The notes under the pieces were generated by a model. That model did not search any database, was not told where the DNA came from, and saw only the letters and a program-made list of their open reading frames with translations. A DNA stretch of 47,737 nucleotides from an uncultured Rubrobacteraceae bacterium (lineage in GTDB: Bacteria; Actinomycetota; Rubrobacteria; Rubrobacterales; Rubrobacteraceae): assembly GCA_902806015.1 (NCBI GenBank), contig CADCUZ010000030.1, positions 1 through 47,737 of the forward strand, in the 5' to 3' direction. Shown one piece after another: positions 15,894-24,375 of the stretch. Numbering within the stretch: the stretch's first letter is position 1; each line of letters begins with the position of its first letter. Made by a program: the position numbers and the translations under genes.

Positions 15894-16324
15894 ATCGTCT
15901 TCGCGATCTGGTGAAGGGCGAGATCCGCCTTCCAGCCCGCGCTTCTGGCGTCCCGTGAGACGTTCTCTGCGTGCGCGTCCTGCGGAACGCCTTCACCTAC
16001 CAGCGCCAGCAGCGCGTGGGTGGTGCCTGCGGCGAGTTGCGTGGCCGCGGCGCCGAGGGCCCTGCCGTCCTCAGGGAGATCCGGCACGTTGCAGACGGCC
16101 AGCGTCGCCAGGTCGGCGCAGGCGAGCGCGGCCTCCACCAGCGAGTCGGACGTGCCCCCAGCGGGGGTCTCGACCAGAGAGGACAGTCGCCGCCCCAGAT
16201 CCGCCGCGAGCTCCCGAACGGTCCCCAGGCGCAGATCGTCTTCGGGGCCCAACCTGCAGGCCTCCGCAAGCAGCTCCGCGGCGAGGGCACCGGCGGACGC
16301 GATATTGAAGTACCCCGAAATCAT
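15890..16324 (-). CDS. Conserved-looking helical protein of unknown function
   Basis: 144-residue, alanine- and leucine-rich, predicted all-helical protein with no recognised motif. It contains a central HALLALVGEGVP segment and ends WKADLALHQIAKTI. ATG at 16324 is supported by TAGAAT ending six bases upstream. It could bind a small molecule or be a helical-bundle adaptor; I cannot assign a family. Confidence 0.68.
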   Translation of the reverse strand: MISGYFNIASAGALAAELLAEACRLGPEDDLRLGTVRELAADLGRRLSSLVETPAGGTSDSLVEAALACADLATLAVCNVPDLPEDGRALGAAATQLAAGTTHALLALVGEGVPQDAHAENVSRDARSAGWKADLALHQIAKTI

Positions 16325-16330
16325 CGCGAC

Positions 16331-16336
16331 ATTCTA
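16331..16336 (-). promoter_or_regulatory. -10 element, leaderless layout
   Basis: TAGAAT on the minus strand, ending six bases before the ATG at 16324. Confidence 0.5.
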
Positions 16337-16369
16337 GCCGGAACATGGCCGTCGCGCGGAGAAGCCACC

Positions 16370-16550
16370 CGCCGAAAGCCCGCCGCTTTGCCGCCTTCGC
16401 CGAAGGCCGCCCAGAAGGCCATCACCCGGCCGTCATGTAGACGACCCCCTAGGCCGCATACCCGAAGCGGGCCACCCGTTCGATCCAGGGCCAGCCTTCC
16501 TGCCCCTGAATCGTCCCCACCTCCGCCGAAGAAGAATTGCCCCGGGCCAT
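16370..16550 (-). pseudogene. Decayed, truncated DUF1206 paralogue
   Basis: From ATG 16550 the frame reads PWIERVARFGYAA, then TAG at codon 34, then GVVYMTAG; a shifted frame continues MAFWAAFGEGGKAAG. This aligns with the intact neighbour's PWVSALARFGYVAKGVVYATIG, so the stop replaces a lysine codon (AAG to TAG), a frameshift follows, and two thirds of the protein are missing. Confidence 0.78.
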
Positions 16551-16553
16551 GCT

Positions 16554-17402
16554 TTAAGACGTGTCTATGTACCGGTGCCGAGCAACGAGGAACATGAAGG
16601 CGCCGTAAAGTAGGAGGCCGGCGGCCACCGCACCGAGCATGAAGGAGCCCAGGGGTTGCTGTCCCAAGGCTTCCAAGGCCCCCCCAAGGCCGCGGGTCTC
16701 CTGCGGGTCGGACTGGTAGGTCGCCAGGAGCACGAAGGCCCCGGCGAGGCCGAGGGCCAGGGCGCGGGCGGCGGTGCCGACGCGGCCCGCCAGCGTCACG
16801 ATAAACTTTTCGGGGCCGCGCATCCGGTGGAGCCTCAGCTCGTCCTTGAACTTTGCCCCGTAGGCCGCGTAGAGCTGGTAGAGGCCTACGCAGATCACGC
16901 CTACGCCCACGGTGGCCACCAGGATCCTGCCTAGCGGGGGCTGGTAGGCCATGACGCTTGCGGCCATGGCGTCCTCGGAGCTATCCTCCGCCCCGAAGAC
17001 CGACTGGGCGGCGGTGAAGGCCAGCCCGGCGTGGATCGCGCCGCTCCCCACGTAGCTGACGCGGCGCACGATGCCGTGGGCATCCGAACCCCTGTCGTCC
17101 GGGTCCATGACGCCCTGCACGACCTTCCAAAGCGCGTAACCGAAGAGCCCCGCGGCCAGCACGACGAGCAGGAAGCCCCCGAAGGGTTGGGACCCGATGC
17201 TTCGCATGGCGCCGTCTGGGCTCGCGGTCTTGCCGCCCAACCCGAGCGTCTCCAGCATCGCCAGAAGGCCGATGGTCGCGTACACAACGCCCTTCGCCAC
17301 GTAGCCGAACCGCGCCAGCGCCGACACCCAGGGTCGCGCATGCCGGGCGGTCGCCTCCGCGTGTTCTTGCGCCTCTTCGACCTTTCCACCGGACCGCGCC
17401 AA
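16554..17402 (-). CDS. DUF1206 integral membrane protein
   Basis: 282-residue protein made of three repeats of a two-helix DUF1206 unit (about 20-85, 110-180, 200-280); each unit starts with a loop-helix of the ARFGYVAKGVVY or YVGSGAIHAGLA type. Function of the family is unknown. The TTG start at 17402 is preferred because AAGGGG lies seven bases upstream; a longer GTG-started form is possible. TAGAGT at 17442-17437 is a likely -10. A broken paralogue lies just downstream, the trace of a tandem duplication. Confidence 0.82.
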   Translation of the reverse strand: MARSGGKVEEAQEHAEATARHARPWVSALARFGYVAKGVVYATIGLLAMLETLGLGGKTASPDGAMRSIGSQPFGGFLLVVLAAGLFGYALWKVVQGVMDPDDRGSDAHGIVRRVSYVGSGAIHAGLAFTAAQSVFGAEDSSEDAMAASVMAYQPPLGRILVATVGVGVICVGLYQLYAAYGAKFKDELRLHRMRGPEKFIVTLAGRVGTAARALALGLAGAFVLLATYQSDPQETRGLGGALEALGQQPLGSFMLGAVAAGLLLYGAFMFLVARHRYIDTS

Positions 17403-17509
17403 CCGCCGACCCCTTTCTGATCCCAGCTCCCGCAACACTCTACACTCGTAACGGCCCCTTAACCCGGGCCTGGAGTGTGCGCCTCGTCCCCGGTGTACCC
17501 TGCCGTTGT

Positions 17510-17900
17510 ATGGTCCGCTACCCCGACACGCCGGAAGGCCTCCGAGCGCATCGTCTGCGCGGGGGGTTCTTTGAGGGCTGGCCGGACCCACCGGATCCGG
17601 ATGAGCATTTGCGGCTACTCGAGAACGGCGACGCGGGGGTGCACGCGTTGGAAGAACCCGGCGACGTTGTCGGGTTCATAACCGCCACCGCGGATGACGT
17701 GTTGTATGCTTATATCCCGTTGCTTGAGGTGCTGCCCGCGTACCGAGGAGGGGGGATCTACCGCCAGCTCTTGCGCCCCGTGCTCTCGGAGTTCAGGGAC
17801 CTTACATGGTGTGGACCTGCTCTGCGACCCTGGGATGCGGCCGACGGCCGGAAAGACATCGCGCAGGCGCGAGAATCAGGCGGGCAGGAAACCGCCCGGC
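17510..17900 (+). pseudogene. GNAT acetyltransferase, frameshifted
   Basis: Starts intact (MVRYPDTPEGLRAHRL) and keeps the acetyl-CoA-binding region VLPAYRGGGIYRQLL and SEFRDL. Then the frame shifts twice around 17805-17815: the expected YMVDLLCD appears as VDLLCDPGMRPTAG in another frame, and about 20 residues before GMRP are deleted. The enzyme should be inactive or at best truncated. Confidence 0.75.
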
Positions 17901-17904
17901 AAGA

Positions 17905-17910
17905 TATATT
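17905..17910 (+). promoter_or_regulatory. -10 element of nadE, leaderless layout
   Basis: TATATT ending six bases before the ATG at 17917. Confidence 0.55.
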
Positions 17911-17916
17911 GAGCCT

Positions 17917-19638
17917 ATGAGGGTCGCGCTCGCGCAGATCAATACTACCGTCGGCGACGTGTGGGGCAACGTCGAGAAGATGAACGGCGCCCTGGGGCGG
18001 GCCGTGGAGGCCGACGCCGACCTCGTCGCTTTCCCGGAGCTGACTGTTACGGGCTATCCGCCTGAGGATTTGCTCATGCGTCCGAGTTTTATCCAGGAGA
18101 ACCTGGAGGGGCTGGCGGAGTTCGCGAGGGCCGTGCCGGAGGATGTCGTGTGCGCGGCGGGCTTCGTGGACCTGAACGGCGACCTCTTCAACTCCTGCGC
18201 CGTCGTCTCGGGCGGGGAGGTCTTGCACCGGTACCACAAACGCTACCTGCCGAACTACGGCGTCTTCGACGAGAACCGCTACTTCCGCGAGGGCTCCGGG
18301 GCGCCAATGCTCGGGATGGACGGCTCGCTTGTCGGGATCAGCGTCTGCGAAGACATCTGGTACCCGGGGGGCCCGGCACGCGAGCAGGCCCTGGCCGGCG
18401 CGAGCGTGCTGCTCAACGTCTCCGCCTCCCCCTACCACCGCCAGAAGGGCGCGTTCAGGGAGAGGATGCTCGGCGTCCGGGCCTCGGACTACGGCTGCTA
18501 CGTGGTGTTCTGCAACCTGATCGGCGGTCAGGACGAGCTGGTCTTCGACGGCCACTCGGTCGTCTTCGACCCGGAGGGGCGCCTCGTGGCCCGGGCGAGG
18601 CAGTTCGAGGAGGACCTGCTCGTCGTGGACCTCCACCCGTCGGAGTCCCTGATACAGCGCCTCCACGACCCCCGCCCCCGAAAGGAGAACCCGGAGCGGG
18701 AGCCCGAGATCGTGCGTGTCTCGGATCGTCGGCCGGCCGCGACGAAGGGCGCCGCGCGGCCGCGGGTGGAGCCGTACCCGTCGGAGGAGGGCGAGGTGCT
18801 CGAAGCGCTCGTTCTCGGCCTGCGCGACTACTTCCAGAAGAACGGCTTCTCGCGCGCCGTGCTCGGGCTCTCCGGGGGCATCGACTCCTCCCTCGCGGCG
18901 GCGGTCGCCGTGCGCGCCCTCGGGCCGCGGAACGTAACCGGCGTCCTAATGCCGAGCCGCTACACCTCCGACCTCTCGAACACCGACGCGGTGGCGCTCG
19001 CCAAGAACTTCGGCATCGACACCCAGACCGTCCCCATAGGCCCCGCCTTCGACGCCTACAGGGAGATGCTGCGGGACGCCTTCAAGGGCCTGCCCGAGGA
19101 CGTGGCGGAGGAGAACCTGCAGAGCCGCATCAGGGGGAACATCCTGATGGCGCTCTCCAACAAGTTCGGTTGGATCGTGCTCTCCACCGGCAACAAGAGC
19201 GAGATGAGCGTCGGCTACTCGACCCTCTACGGCGACTCGGCGGGCGGCTTCGCCGTCATAAAGGACGTCCCGAAGAACCTCGTCTACCGGGTCTCCCGGG
19301 AGGTCAACAAGGTGGAGGGACGGGAGGTGATCCCGGCCTCCGTCCTCGCCAAGGAACCCTCCGCCGAGCTTCGCGAGGACCAGCGCGACACGGACTCGCT
19401 GCCCCCCTACGAGGTCCTCGACCCCATCCTCGAGGCGTACATCGAAGAGGACAAGGGCGTAGCCGAGATCGTCGCCACCGGCTACGACGAGGACGACGTC
19501 CGACGCATCGTGGGCCTCGTGGACAGGGCCGAGTACAAGCGCCGCCAGGCCCCTACGGGCATAAAAGTGACCGGCCGTGCCTTCGGTCGCGACCGCCGCA
19601 TGCCCATCACCAACCGCTTTTCCGAGCGCGGCCCCTAG
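17917..19638 (+). CDS. nadE: Glutamine-dependent NAD+ synthetase
   Basis: 573-residue cytosolic enzyme that makes NAD from deamido-NAD, ATP and glutamine. The N-terminal nitrilase-type glutaminase has the triad E41 (FPELTVTG), K108 (HKRYLPNYG) and C144 (SVCEDIW). The C-terminal synthetase has the pyrophosphatase loop SGGIDSS at 319-325 and STGNKSE. ATG at 17917 is where family homology begins and is preceded directly by a -10 box. The longer open frame upstream covers the acetyltransferase remnant and is not coding. Confidence 0.96.
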   Translation: MRVALAQINTTVGDVWGNVEKMNGALGRAVEADADLVAFPELTVTGYPPEDLLMRPSFIQENLEGLAEFARAVPEDVVCAAGFVDLNGDLFNSCAVVSGGEVLHRYHKRYLPNYGVFDENRYFREGSGAPMLGMDGSLVGISVCEDIWYPGGPAREQALAGASVLLNVSASPYHRQKGAFRERMLGVRASDYGCYVVFCNLIGGQDELVFDGHSVVFDPEGRLVARARQFEEDLLVVDLHPSESLIQRLHDPRPRKENPEREPEIVRVSDRRPAATKGAARPRVEPYPSEEGEVLEALVLGLRDYFQKNGFSRAVLGLSGGIDSSLAAAVAVRALGPRNVTGVLMPSRYTSDLSNTDAVALAKNFGIDTQTVPIGPAFDAYREMLRDAFKGLPEDVAEENLQSRIRGNILMALSNKFGWIVLSTGNKSEMSVGYSTLYGDSAGGFAVIKDVPKNLVYRVSREVNKVEGREVIPASVLAKEPSAELREDQRDTDSLPPYEVLDPILEAYIEEDKGVAEIVATGYDEDDVRRIVGLVDRAEYKRRQAPTGIKVTGRAFGRDRRMPITNRFSERGP

Positions 19639-19661
19639 AGGGGGAGCGCAGACGAGTAGCC

Positions 19662-19873
19662 CTAGGCGACGTCCCGGCCTCGCAACAAGGGGGCTTGGAT
19701 CAGGAAGAAGACGAGGGTGTAGGTGGCTAGCGTGATCACAGCGCGCTCCGGCTCGAGTATGGATTGCGGTACCCCGAGACCCTCTGGCGTGGAGCCGAAG
19801 GAGTTGACCAGGGCGTAAATGTTCTCGTTGAAGAGTAACTTGAGCGCCGGTTCGAAGTCCTCGTGGGCGGCCA
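19662..19873 (-). pseudogene. C-terminal fragment of an ABC-2 type permease
   Basis: The frame reads ALKLLFNENIYALVN, FGSTPEGLGVPQSILEPERA and ends in a hydrophobic helix and LLRGRDVA, typical of the last part of ABC-type membrane permeases. No N-terminal part exists: the upstream side is occupied by the acetyltransferase remnant. Confidence 0.6.
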
Positions 19874-19904
19874 GAAGCGTCGCGGCGACGCCCTCCCGCA
19901 GCGC

Positions 19905-20682
19905 GTACACCATGCACACCACGCCGGCTACCTGCACGTCGGCGATGTCGCGTGGCGTCTCTGGGACACCCTGATCGCCTACGATCCCGAGCGCGTCGTT
20001 AGCGTGTGAGAAGACGAAGACGGGAGCTTGCTCGGCTTCGCCCTGTTCTATTCGATGTACGCCGGGTTCGGCCTGCAGGTGCACCCGAAGCATCGCGGGG
20101 GAAGGGCGGAAGAAGGGATGCTGAGGTGGGCCGAGGAGCGGGCGCGCTCGCTCGCGCGGGAGGAGGGCCACCACGGAGCGATCGACGCCTGGGACATTTT
20201 TGAGGAAGACGCCGATCGCATCGCGCTCCTCAGGCGGCGCGGGTTCGCCCGGCGCCCTGAGGTGTACTATTTGGCCGCGCTCCCTGGACGGGCCGCTGCC
20301 CGCCCCGGGGCCGCCCGCGGGGTTCGTAATCCGCGGGCTGGCCGGCGAAGACGACGCGGCCGAGCGGGCCGCTCACCAGCCGGAGTTGACCACCGAGCGG
20401 TACCGGGCGTTCATGCAAGCGCCCGGCTACGACCAGGACCTGGACCTCGTCGCCGTCGCACCCGAAGCCCGCTTCGGCGCGTACTGCATCTGCTGGATGG
20501 ACCTGGCGAACGGTGTGGGCGAGTTCGAGCCCGTGGGCACGCGCCCGGAATTGCGCAGGCGGGGGTTGGCGAGGGCGGTGGTGCTGGATGGCCTCCGACG
20601 CATGAAAGCCCGCGGCGCGCACACGGCGCTGGTGCGCTTTGAGGAGGAAATGCTCCCGCCCGGCGTTCGTACGGGTTGGTAG
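19905..20682 (+). pseudogene. Tandem GNAT acetyltransferase, broken
   Basis: Two GNAT domains as in mycothiol-synthase-like proteins. Domain 1: HAGYLHVGDVAWRLWDT, then an in-frame TGA at 20007-20009 where tryptophan is expected (V-stop-EDEDGSLLGFALFY), then LQVHPKHRGGRAEE. A one-base shift near 20276 leads into domain 2 (SLDGPLPAPG, GEFEPVGTRPELRRRGLARA) which runs to 20682. The start is not clear because the 5' end abuts the permease fragment. Confidence 0.75.
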
Positions 20683-20780
20683 GCTGCGATGTGCGTTCGA
20701 CCACTTCCTCTTGGCCCGGCGCTGGATCTGCGCGAGGGCGGCGCGAGGAGGGGCGGGCTCGTGTAGGCTGGTGGGCGGCG

Positions 20781-21011
20781 ATGGGACCCTTGCGCAACAA
20801 GTCGGTGTCCGTGCGGCTCGAGGAGGAGGCCTACCTGCGCTTGCGCCGCCACAGCCTCCGGAGCGGCGTCCCTACGAGCGCCCTGGTGCGCGCCCTCGTT
20901 CACCGCTGGCTCCAAGAGCAAGGAGACGAGGAAGGGGAGGCGGTGGTCGAGCGGGGAGGCCCCGAACGCCGCAGGCAACCAGGGCTTTTCGGCGAGGGAG
21001 GAGCGCCTTGA
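20781..21011 (+). CDS. Ribbon-helix-helix (CopG/Arc-like) protein
   Basis: 76-residue basic-to-acidic small protein; residues 5-45 fit a ribbon-helix-helix DNA-binding fold: KSVSVRLEEEAYLRLRRHS forms the strand and first helix, PTSALVRALVHRWLQ the second. Such proteins are often antitoxins or plasmid/element regulators. ATG at 20781 has TAGGCT about 11 bases upstream and no clear ribosome site. A 50-codon frame begins immediately after its stop. Confidence 0.6.
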   Translation: MGPLRNKSVSVRLEEEAYLRLRRHSLRSGVPTSALVRALVHRWLQEQGDEEGEAVVERGGPERRRQPGLFGEGGAP

Positions 21012-21164
21012 GTGGCGACGGGAAGCCCTCCTAGCGATGCGACGGAGCCCAGTACCCGCACCACGTCGCGCCGCCGATGGGTCTCCCATACGGTTCGCTC
21101 GGACCGCCCGATCGTTCGCGGGGAGCTGGACGCCCTAGCCGGGCGCGTGGGGCCCGCGGAGTAA
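21012..21164 (+). CDS. Small frame directly after the RHH gene
   Basis: GTG directly abuts the TGA of the RHH gene, suggesting translational coupling. The 50-residue product ends GELDALAGRVGPAE; after its TAA the same frame continues LERDIEALLGQTAG to another stop at about 21215, so the gene may have been longer and suffered a nonsense mutation. No family recognised. Confidence 0.3.
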   Translation: MATGSPPSDATEPSTRTTSRRRWVSHTVRSDRPIVRGELDALAGRVGPAE

Positions 21165-21298
21165 CTGGAGCGGGACATAGAAGCCTTGCTGGGGCAGACG
21201 GCCGGCGTCGGACCGTAGGAACGAGATTGCCACCATTAGCGGGTTGGGCACGGCTCTCCCTCTGCTGTTCGCTGTCGTAACGGTATACGTCAGAGACG

Positions 21299-21718
21299 CT
21301 ACTCGTTTCGCCGCCGGTGCTCTTCCTTTAGCCGCAGGTACCCCTCGTCTTCGGCCGCCATGCGCCACTTCTCTCGGAAGACCTGCGCCGCACGAGCCTT
21401 TTCCGGGTCTTCCTTTTCGCGGGGCTTGCTCTTCTTGCCGCCCTCGTGCTTAGCGTAGCGCCTCGCGCGGGTCCATCCCATTTGGAGGTACTTCCTGGCG
21501 ACGTCCATGCCGACGAAGTCGCCCACCGAACGGTACTCCTCGAACTTCGCGTAGATCTTGTTGGCCGACGCGCGCGCCGCCTCTTCGGTCTTGAAGCTCC
21601 AATGAGGCAATATCTCCCCCTTGTACGGCTCGGCGTGGAAGACGCCCTGCTCCCCCCGCCCGATCCGGTACGCCTCCGGGTGCTCCCGCAAGTTCACGCC
21701 GTCGTACGGATAATTCAT
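21299..21718 (-). CDS. DUF4385 family protein
   Basis: 139-residue soluble protein: starts NYPYDGVNLREHPEAYRIGRGEQGVF and continues with HWSFKTEEAARASA and a helical GMDVARKYLQMGWTRARRYA segment, the hallmarks of DUF4385; the tail is lysine/glutamate-rich. Function unknown in the family. ATG at 21718 overlaps the stop of the broken gene upstream (ATGA), so it was the second gene of an operon. Confidence 0.83.
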   Translation of the reverse strand: MNYPYDGVNLREHPEAYRIGRGEQGVFHAEPYKGEILPHWSFKTEEAARASANKIYAKFEEYRSVGDFVGMDVARKYLQMGWTRARRYAKHEGGKKSKPREKEDPEKARAAQVFREKWRMAAEDEGYLRLKEEHRRRNE

Positions 21719-21935
21719 CGCGTCAGGTCGGTGACGAACACCGTCACCACGGGCTCGACCGCCCCGCCATTCTTGGCCGCGAAGCTCTTGTACTTCCGCA
21801 GGTAGGCCTCGATGAACCTCCACACCTCGGGCTCGTCTTCCTGCCCGAAACTATCGCAGAACGCGGGACGCTAACCCCCGACCTCCGGCCCATGACCCGC
21901 CAGGTCGTGCTCCGTCCACAAACGGAACAGGTTCG
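21715..21935 (-). pseudogene. Broken gene upstream of DUF4385, family unknown
   Basis: A protein-like minus frame, EASNLFRLWTEHDLAGHG, meets TAG at 21873-21871 and continues as RPAFCDSFGQEDEPEVW, IEAYLRKYKSFAAKNGG and VVTVFVTDLTR to a TGA that overlaps the DUF4385 start. I do not recognise the family. The 5' end fades near 21935. Confidence 0.45.
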
Positions 21936-22001
21936 AGGCTTCGTGCGGTACGGATGGTCCATCTTCGAGAAAGTCTTACCCGGAATCCGGGGTTGTAGCC
22001 C

Positions 22002-22030
22002 TTGACAGAATATTCAATCAGGTGTAGGCT
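22002..22030 (+). promoter_or_regulatory. Promoter of the TetR/monooxygenase operon
   Basis: Perfect TTGACA (22002-22007), 17-base spacer, TAGGCT (22025-22030). Transcription from about 22037. Confidence 0.75.
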
Positions 22031-22047
22031 GTGGTTATTGAACGTTC
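22008..22047. promoter_or_regulatory. Candidate TetR operator pair
   Basis: Two perfect 8-bp palindromes, GAATATTC (22008-22015) in the spacer and GAACGTTC (22040-22047) at the transcription start; with flanks they also form an inverted repeat of each other (GAATATTCAAT / ATTGAACGTTC, two mismatches) around the -10. Repressor binding would block this promoter. Inferred. Confidence 0.5.
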
Positions 22048-22063
22048 TATCAAGGAGAATTGG

Positions 22064-22669
22064 TTGGCGGAGGAGGCGAATCGGCGGAGTCAAATCCTGG
22101 ACGCGGCGTTTGAGGAGTTCTCGACGAAGGGGTTCAAGGGGGCGACGATCAAGAGCATCGCGGGGGCGGCGGGATTGCAGTCTCCGACCTTGATCTACTG
22201 GTACTTCCCTGACAAGGAGGCCCTCTTCAACGCGGTCCTGACGACGCATGCACCGCTGAGGAGTGCAGTGGAGGACCCCGCGTCGATGATGGACCGTCCG
22301 CCGGAGGAGGTATTGCCGGAGATCGCGCGTGCGTACTTCGCGACCGTCAACAACCCGGTGAGCCAGCGGATGATGAAGCTTTTGGTGGGAGAGGCGATGA
22401 GGCGTCCTGGGCTCGCGGACATGATCGGCAAGGCGACCGCGGTGAGGGTACTCGGTTTCCTCAAGGAGTACCTGTCGCGCCAGGTCGAGCTCGGCCGGCT
22501 GCGGCCCCACGATGTGCGTTCGGGCGCGCGGGCGTTCGTAGGCATGCTCATTCCCCAGGCCGCCGGCAAGATCCTCTTCCCCGCCCTGCGCGCGGACGGC
22601 CTCTCCGACGAAGACCACATGGAGACGGCCGTCGGCATCTTTCTCGAAGGGTTGAGGCCGAAGGTTTAG
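22064..22669 (+). CDS. TetR/AcrR-family transcriptional regulator
   Basis: 201-residue repressor-type protein. The N-terminal helix-turn-helix is clear: RRSQILDAAFEEFSTKGF then GATIKSIAGAAGL and LIYWYFPDKEALF. The TTG start at 22064 is chosen because AAGGAG lies six bases upstream and the promoter's -10 ends at 22030, which rules out the GTG at 22031. The effector domain follows; the ligand is probably an aromatic or hydrophobic compound handled by the monooxygenase 26 bases downstream. Confidence 0.9.
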   Translation: MAEEANRRSQILDAAFEEFSTKGFKGATIKSIAGAAGLQSPTLIYWYFPDKEALFNAVLTTHAPLRSAVEDPASMMDRPPEEVLPEIARAYFATVNNPVSQRMMKLLVGEAMRRPGLADMIGKATAVRVLGFLKEYLSRQVELGRLRPHDVRSGARAFVGMLIPQAAGKILFPALRADGLSDEDHMETAVGIFLEGLRPKV

Positions 22670-22695
22670 AGAAGTCCAGCAAAGGAGGTCCCGTC

Positions 22696-23976
22696 GTGGC
22701 GGAGACAACGGAAAAGAGGAAGAGGGCCAATATCGGCCCCGCGGAGCCCCGCGGGGTCTCGGACGTGACGCGCACCACCTGCGTAGTCGTGGGCGGAGGT
22801 CCGGGGGGGGCGGTGCTGGCGCTGTTGCTAGCCCGGAAGGGCGTGGACGTGACGCTTCTTGAGGCGCACCCGGATTTCGATCGCGAGTTTCGGGGGGACA
22901 CGTTACACCCTTCGGTCATGGAGATCATGGACCATCTGGGACTCGCCGATAGGCTGCTGACGTTGCGTCACACCAAGATCGCCAGCTTCACCATCCAGAC
23001 CGACGAGGGACCGTTCTCGCCCATAGACCTCTCCGGTCTTAAGACGAAATTCCCTTACATCACCGTCATGCCCCAGACGAGCTTTCTGGAGTTCGTCACC
23101 ATGGAGGCAAAAAAGTACCCGAACTTCCGGCTCGTGATGGGCGCGCGGGTGCGGGAGCTCATCGAGGAAGACGGCGTGGTGAGCGGGGTGCGCTACGATG
23201 GCGAAGACCGGCGGCACGAAGTGCGAGCGGCGCTCACCGTCGGGGCGGACGGGCGTGGAAGCCGGGTCCGACGGCTGGCCGGGATCGAGCCGGTAAAGAC
23301 CTCGCCGCCGATGGACGTGCTCTGGTTCAAGCTGCCGCGCGAGAGGGACGACCAGGAGGGTATTGTCGGCCGGTTCGGCAGGGGACACATCGCGATCATG
23401 CTCGACCGCGACGACCACTGGCAGGCCGGTTACGTGATCCCGAAGGGCACCTTCCCGGAGCTTCGCCACGAAGGGATCGGGGAGCTAAGGCGGCAGTTCG
23501 CCGAGCTGATTCCCGAGTTCGCCGACCGCGTGGAACACCTGACGGACTGGCGCAAGGTCTCGCTGCTCTCGGTAGAGTCGAGCCGCTGCCCGACGTGGCA
23601 CAAGCCGGGTCTCCTGCTCATCGGAGACGCGGCGCACGTAATGAGCCCGGTGGCGGGGGTCGGCATCAACTACGCCATTCAGGACGCGGTCGCCGCGGCG
23701 AACATCCTGGCCGGGCCGCTGCGGGAGAGCCGGGAGCGGCTGGTGCGCGTAGACGAGCGGCACCTCGCGGCGGTGCAGCGGCGACGGGAGTTGCCGACCA
23801 GGGTGATCCAGGCCTTCCAGGCCCAGATCCAACGCAACGTCCTCGCGCCCGCCCTCGGGTCGAACGGGGACTTCTCTGTCCCGCTCCTGCTGAGGTTGCT
23901 GCCGAAAATACCCGTGCTGCGCGACTTACCGGGACGCCTCGTCGGGTACGGGGTCTGGACCTCGCGCGTCAGGTAA
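22696..23976 (+). CDS. FAD-dependent aromatic-type monooxygenase
   Basis: 426-residue flavoprotein of the PHBH/UbiH group, which hydroxylates or oxidises an organic substrate with NAD(P)H and O2. FAD motif GGGPGG (33-38), ribose-binding GDTLHP, the DG-type motif GADGRGSRVR, and the GD motif LIGDAAHVMSPVAGVG (G310-D311). GTG at 22696 has a full AAAGGAGG site upstream. It is the second gene of the TetR operon, so it is probably induced by its substrate, which cannot be told from sequence. Confidence 0.91.
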   Translation: MAETTEKRKRANIGPAEPRGVSDVTRTTCVVVGGGPGGAVLALLLARKGVDVTLLEAHPDFDREFRGDTLHPSVMEIMDHLGLADRLLTLRHTKIASFTIQTDEGPFSPIDLSGLKTKFPYITVMPQTSFLEFVTMEAKKYPNFRLVMGARVRELIEEDGVVSGVRYDGEDRRHEVRAALTVGADGRGSRVRRLAGIEPVKTSPPMDVLWFKLPRERDDQEGIVGRFGRGHIAIMLDRDDHWQAGYVIPKGTFPELRHEGIGELRRQFAELIPEFADRVEHLTDWRKVSLLSVESSRCPTWHKPGLLLIGDAAHVMSPVAGVGINYAIQDAVAAANILAGPLRESRERLVRVDERHLAAVQRRRELPTRVIQAFQAQIQRNVLAPALGSNGDFSVPLLLRLLPKIPVLRDLPGRLVGYGVWTSRVR

Positions 23977-24265
23977 CCCCGCCGTTCGGGGCCGACTCCC
24001 TATCGCCCCGGGCGCGTCGCCGAGGGCTGACGCGGGCTGGCCGCACGGTTGATGCTGCCTTCGCGGCGATCTGCGCGGCCTCGTCCGAGGAGGCCAGGCT
24101 CAGGTTGCGGGCAGGGCGTGGCTAGCGTCCGTGCGGGCGGCGTCGTACGCGACGGCCTGCCACCGGCCCTTGTCCCGCGCGCCCTGAAGCTACTTCGCGC
24201 CGCTCGCGCCTATAAGGGACGCGGTGGCCAGGGTACCTCAAACGGCCGTATTGTGAAGGTTTTAT
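23977..24265. other. Gap without a supported gene
   Basis: A weak hairpin CCCCG/CGGGG follows the monooxygenase stop (about 23978-23992). A minus frame near 24000-24120 reads ARNLSLASSDEAAQIAAKAA, slightly like a small KGG-type repeat, but is too short to call. Confidence 0.3.
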
Positions 24266-24294
24266 TTGCGGTGTTGTGGGTGAAACGGTACATT
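24266..24294 (+). promoter_or_regulatory. Promoter of the stress-protein fusion
   Basis: TTGCGG, 17-base spacer, TACATT (24289-24294), leader of about 75 bases with GGGGAG before the ATG. An overlapping GTTT (24259) - 15 bases - GGGTGA resembles a sigma-B-type promoter with one mismatch, which would fit a stress gene; speculative. Confidence 0.5.
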
Positions 24295-24375
24295 ACGCAA
24301 ACGTGGAAGCGGCGTCTTCACGCTGAACGGCCCACAGCATCCAGTCCGGCGTCCTTACGGTAAGGGGAGCGGTAC

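Noticed and set aside
17806..17916. N-terminal extension of NAD synthetase
   Set aside because: It overlaps the acetyltransferase remnant; family homology begins at ATG 17917.
19905..20682. TGA read as tryptophan across the genome (two genes show TGA at a likely Trp site)
   Set aside because: TGA is a clean stop in many intact genes here (for example the epimerase, the DUF58 gene, the ABC permease and YbdD), so a code change is not tenable; these are nonsense mutations.
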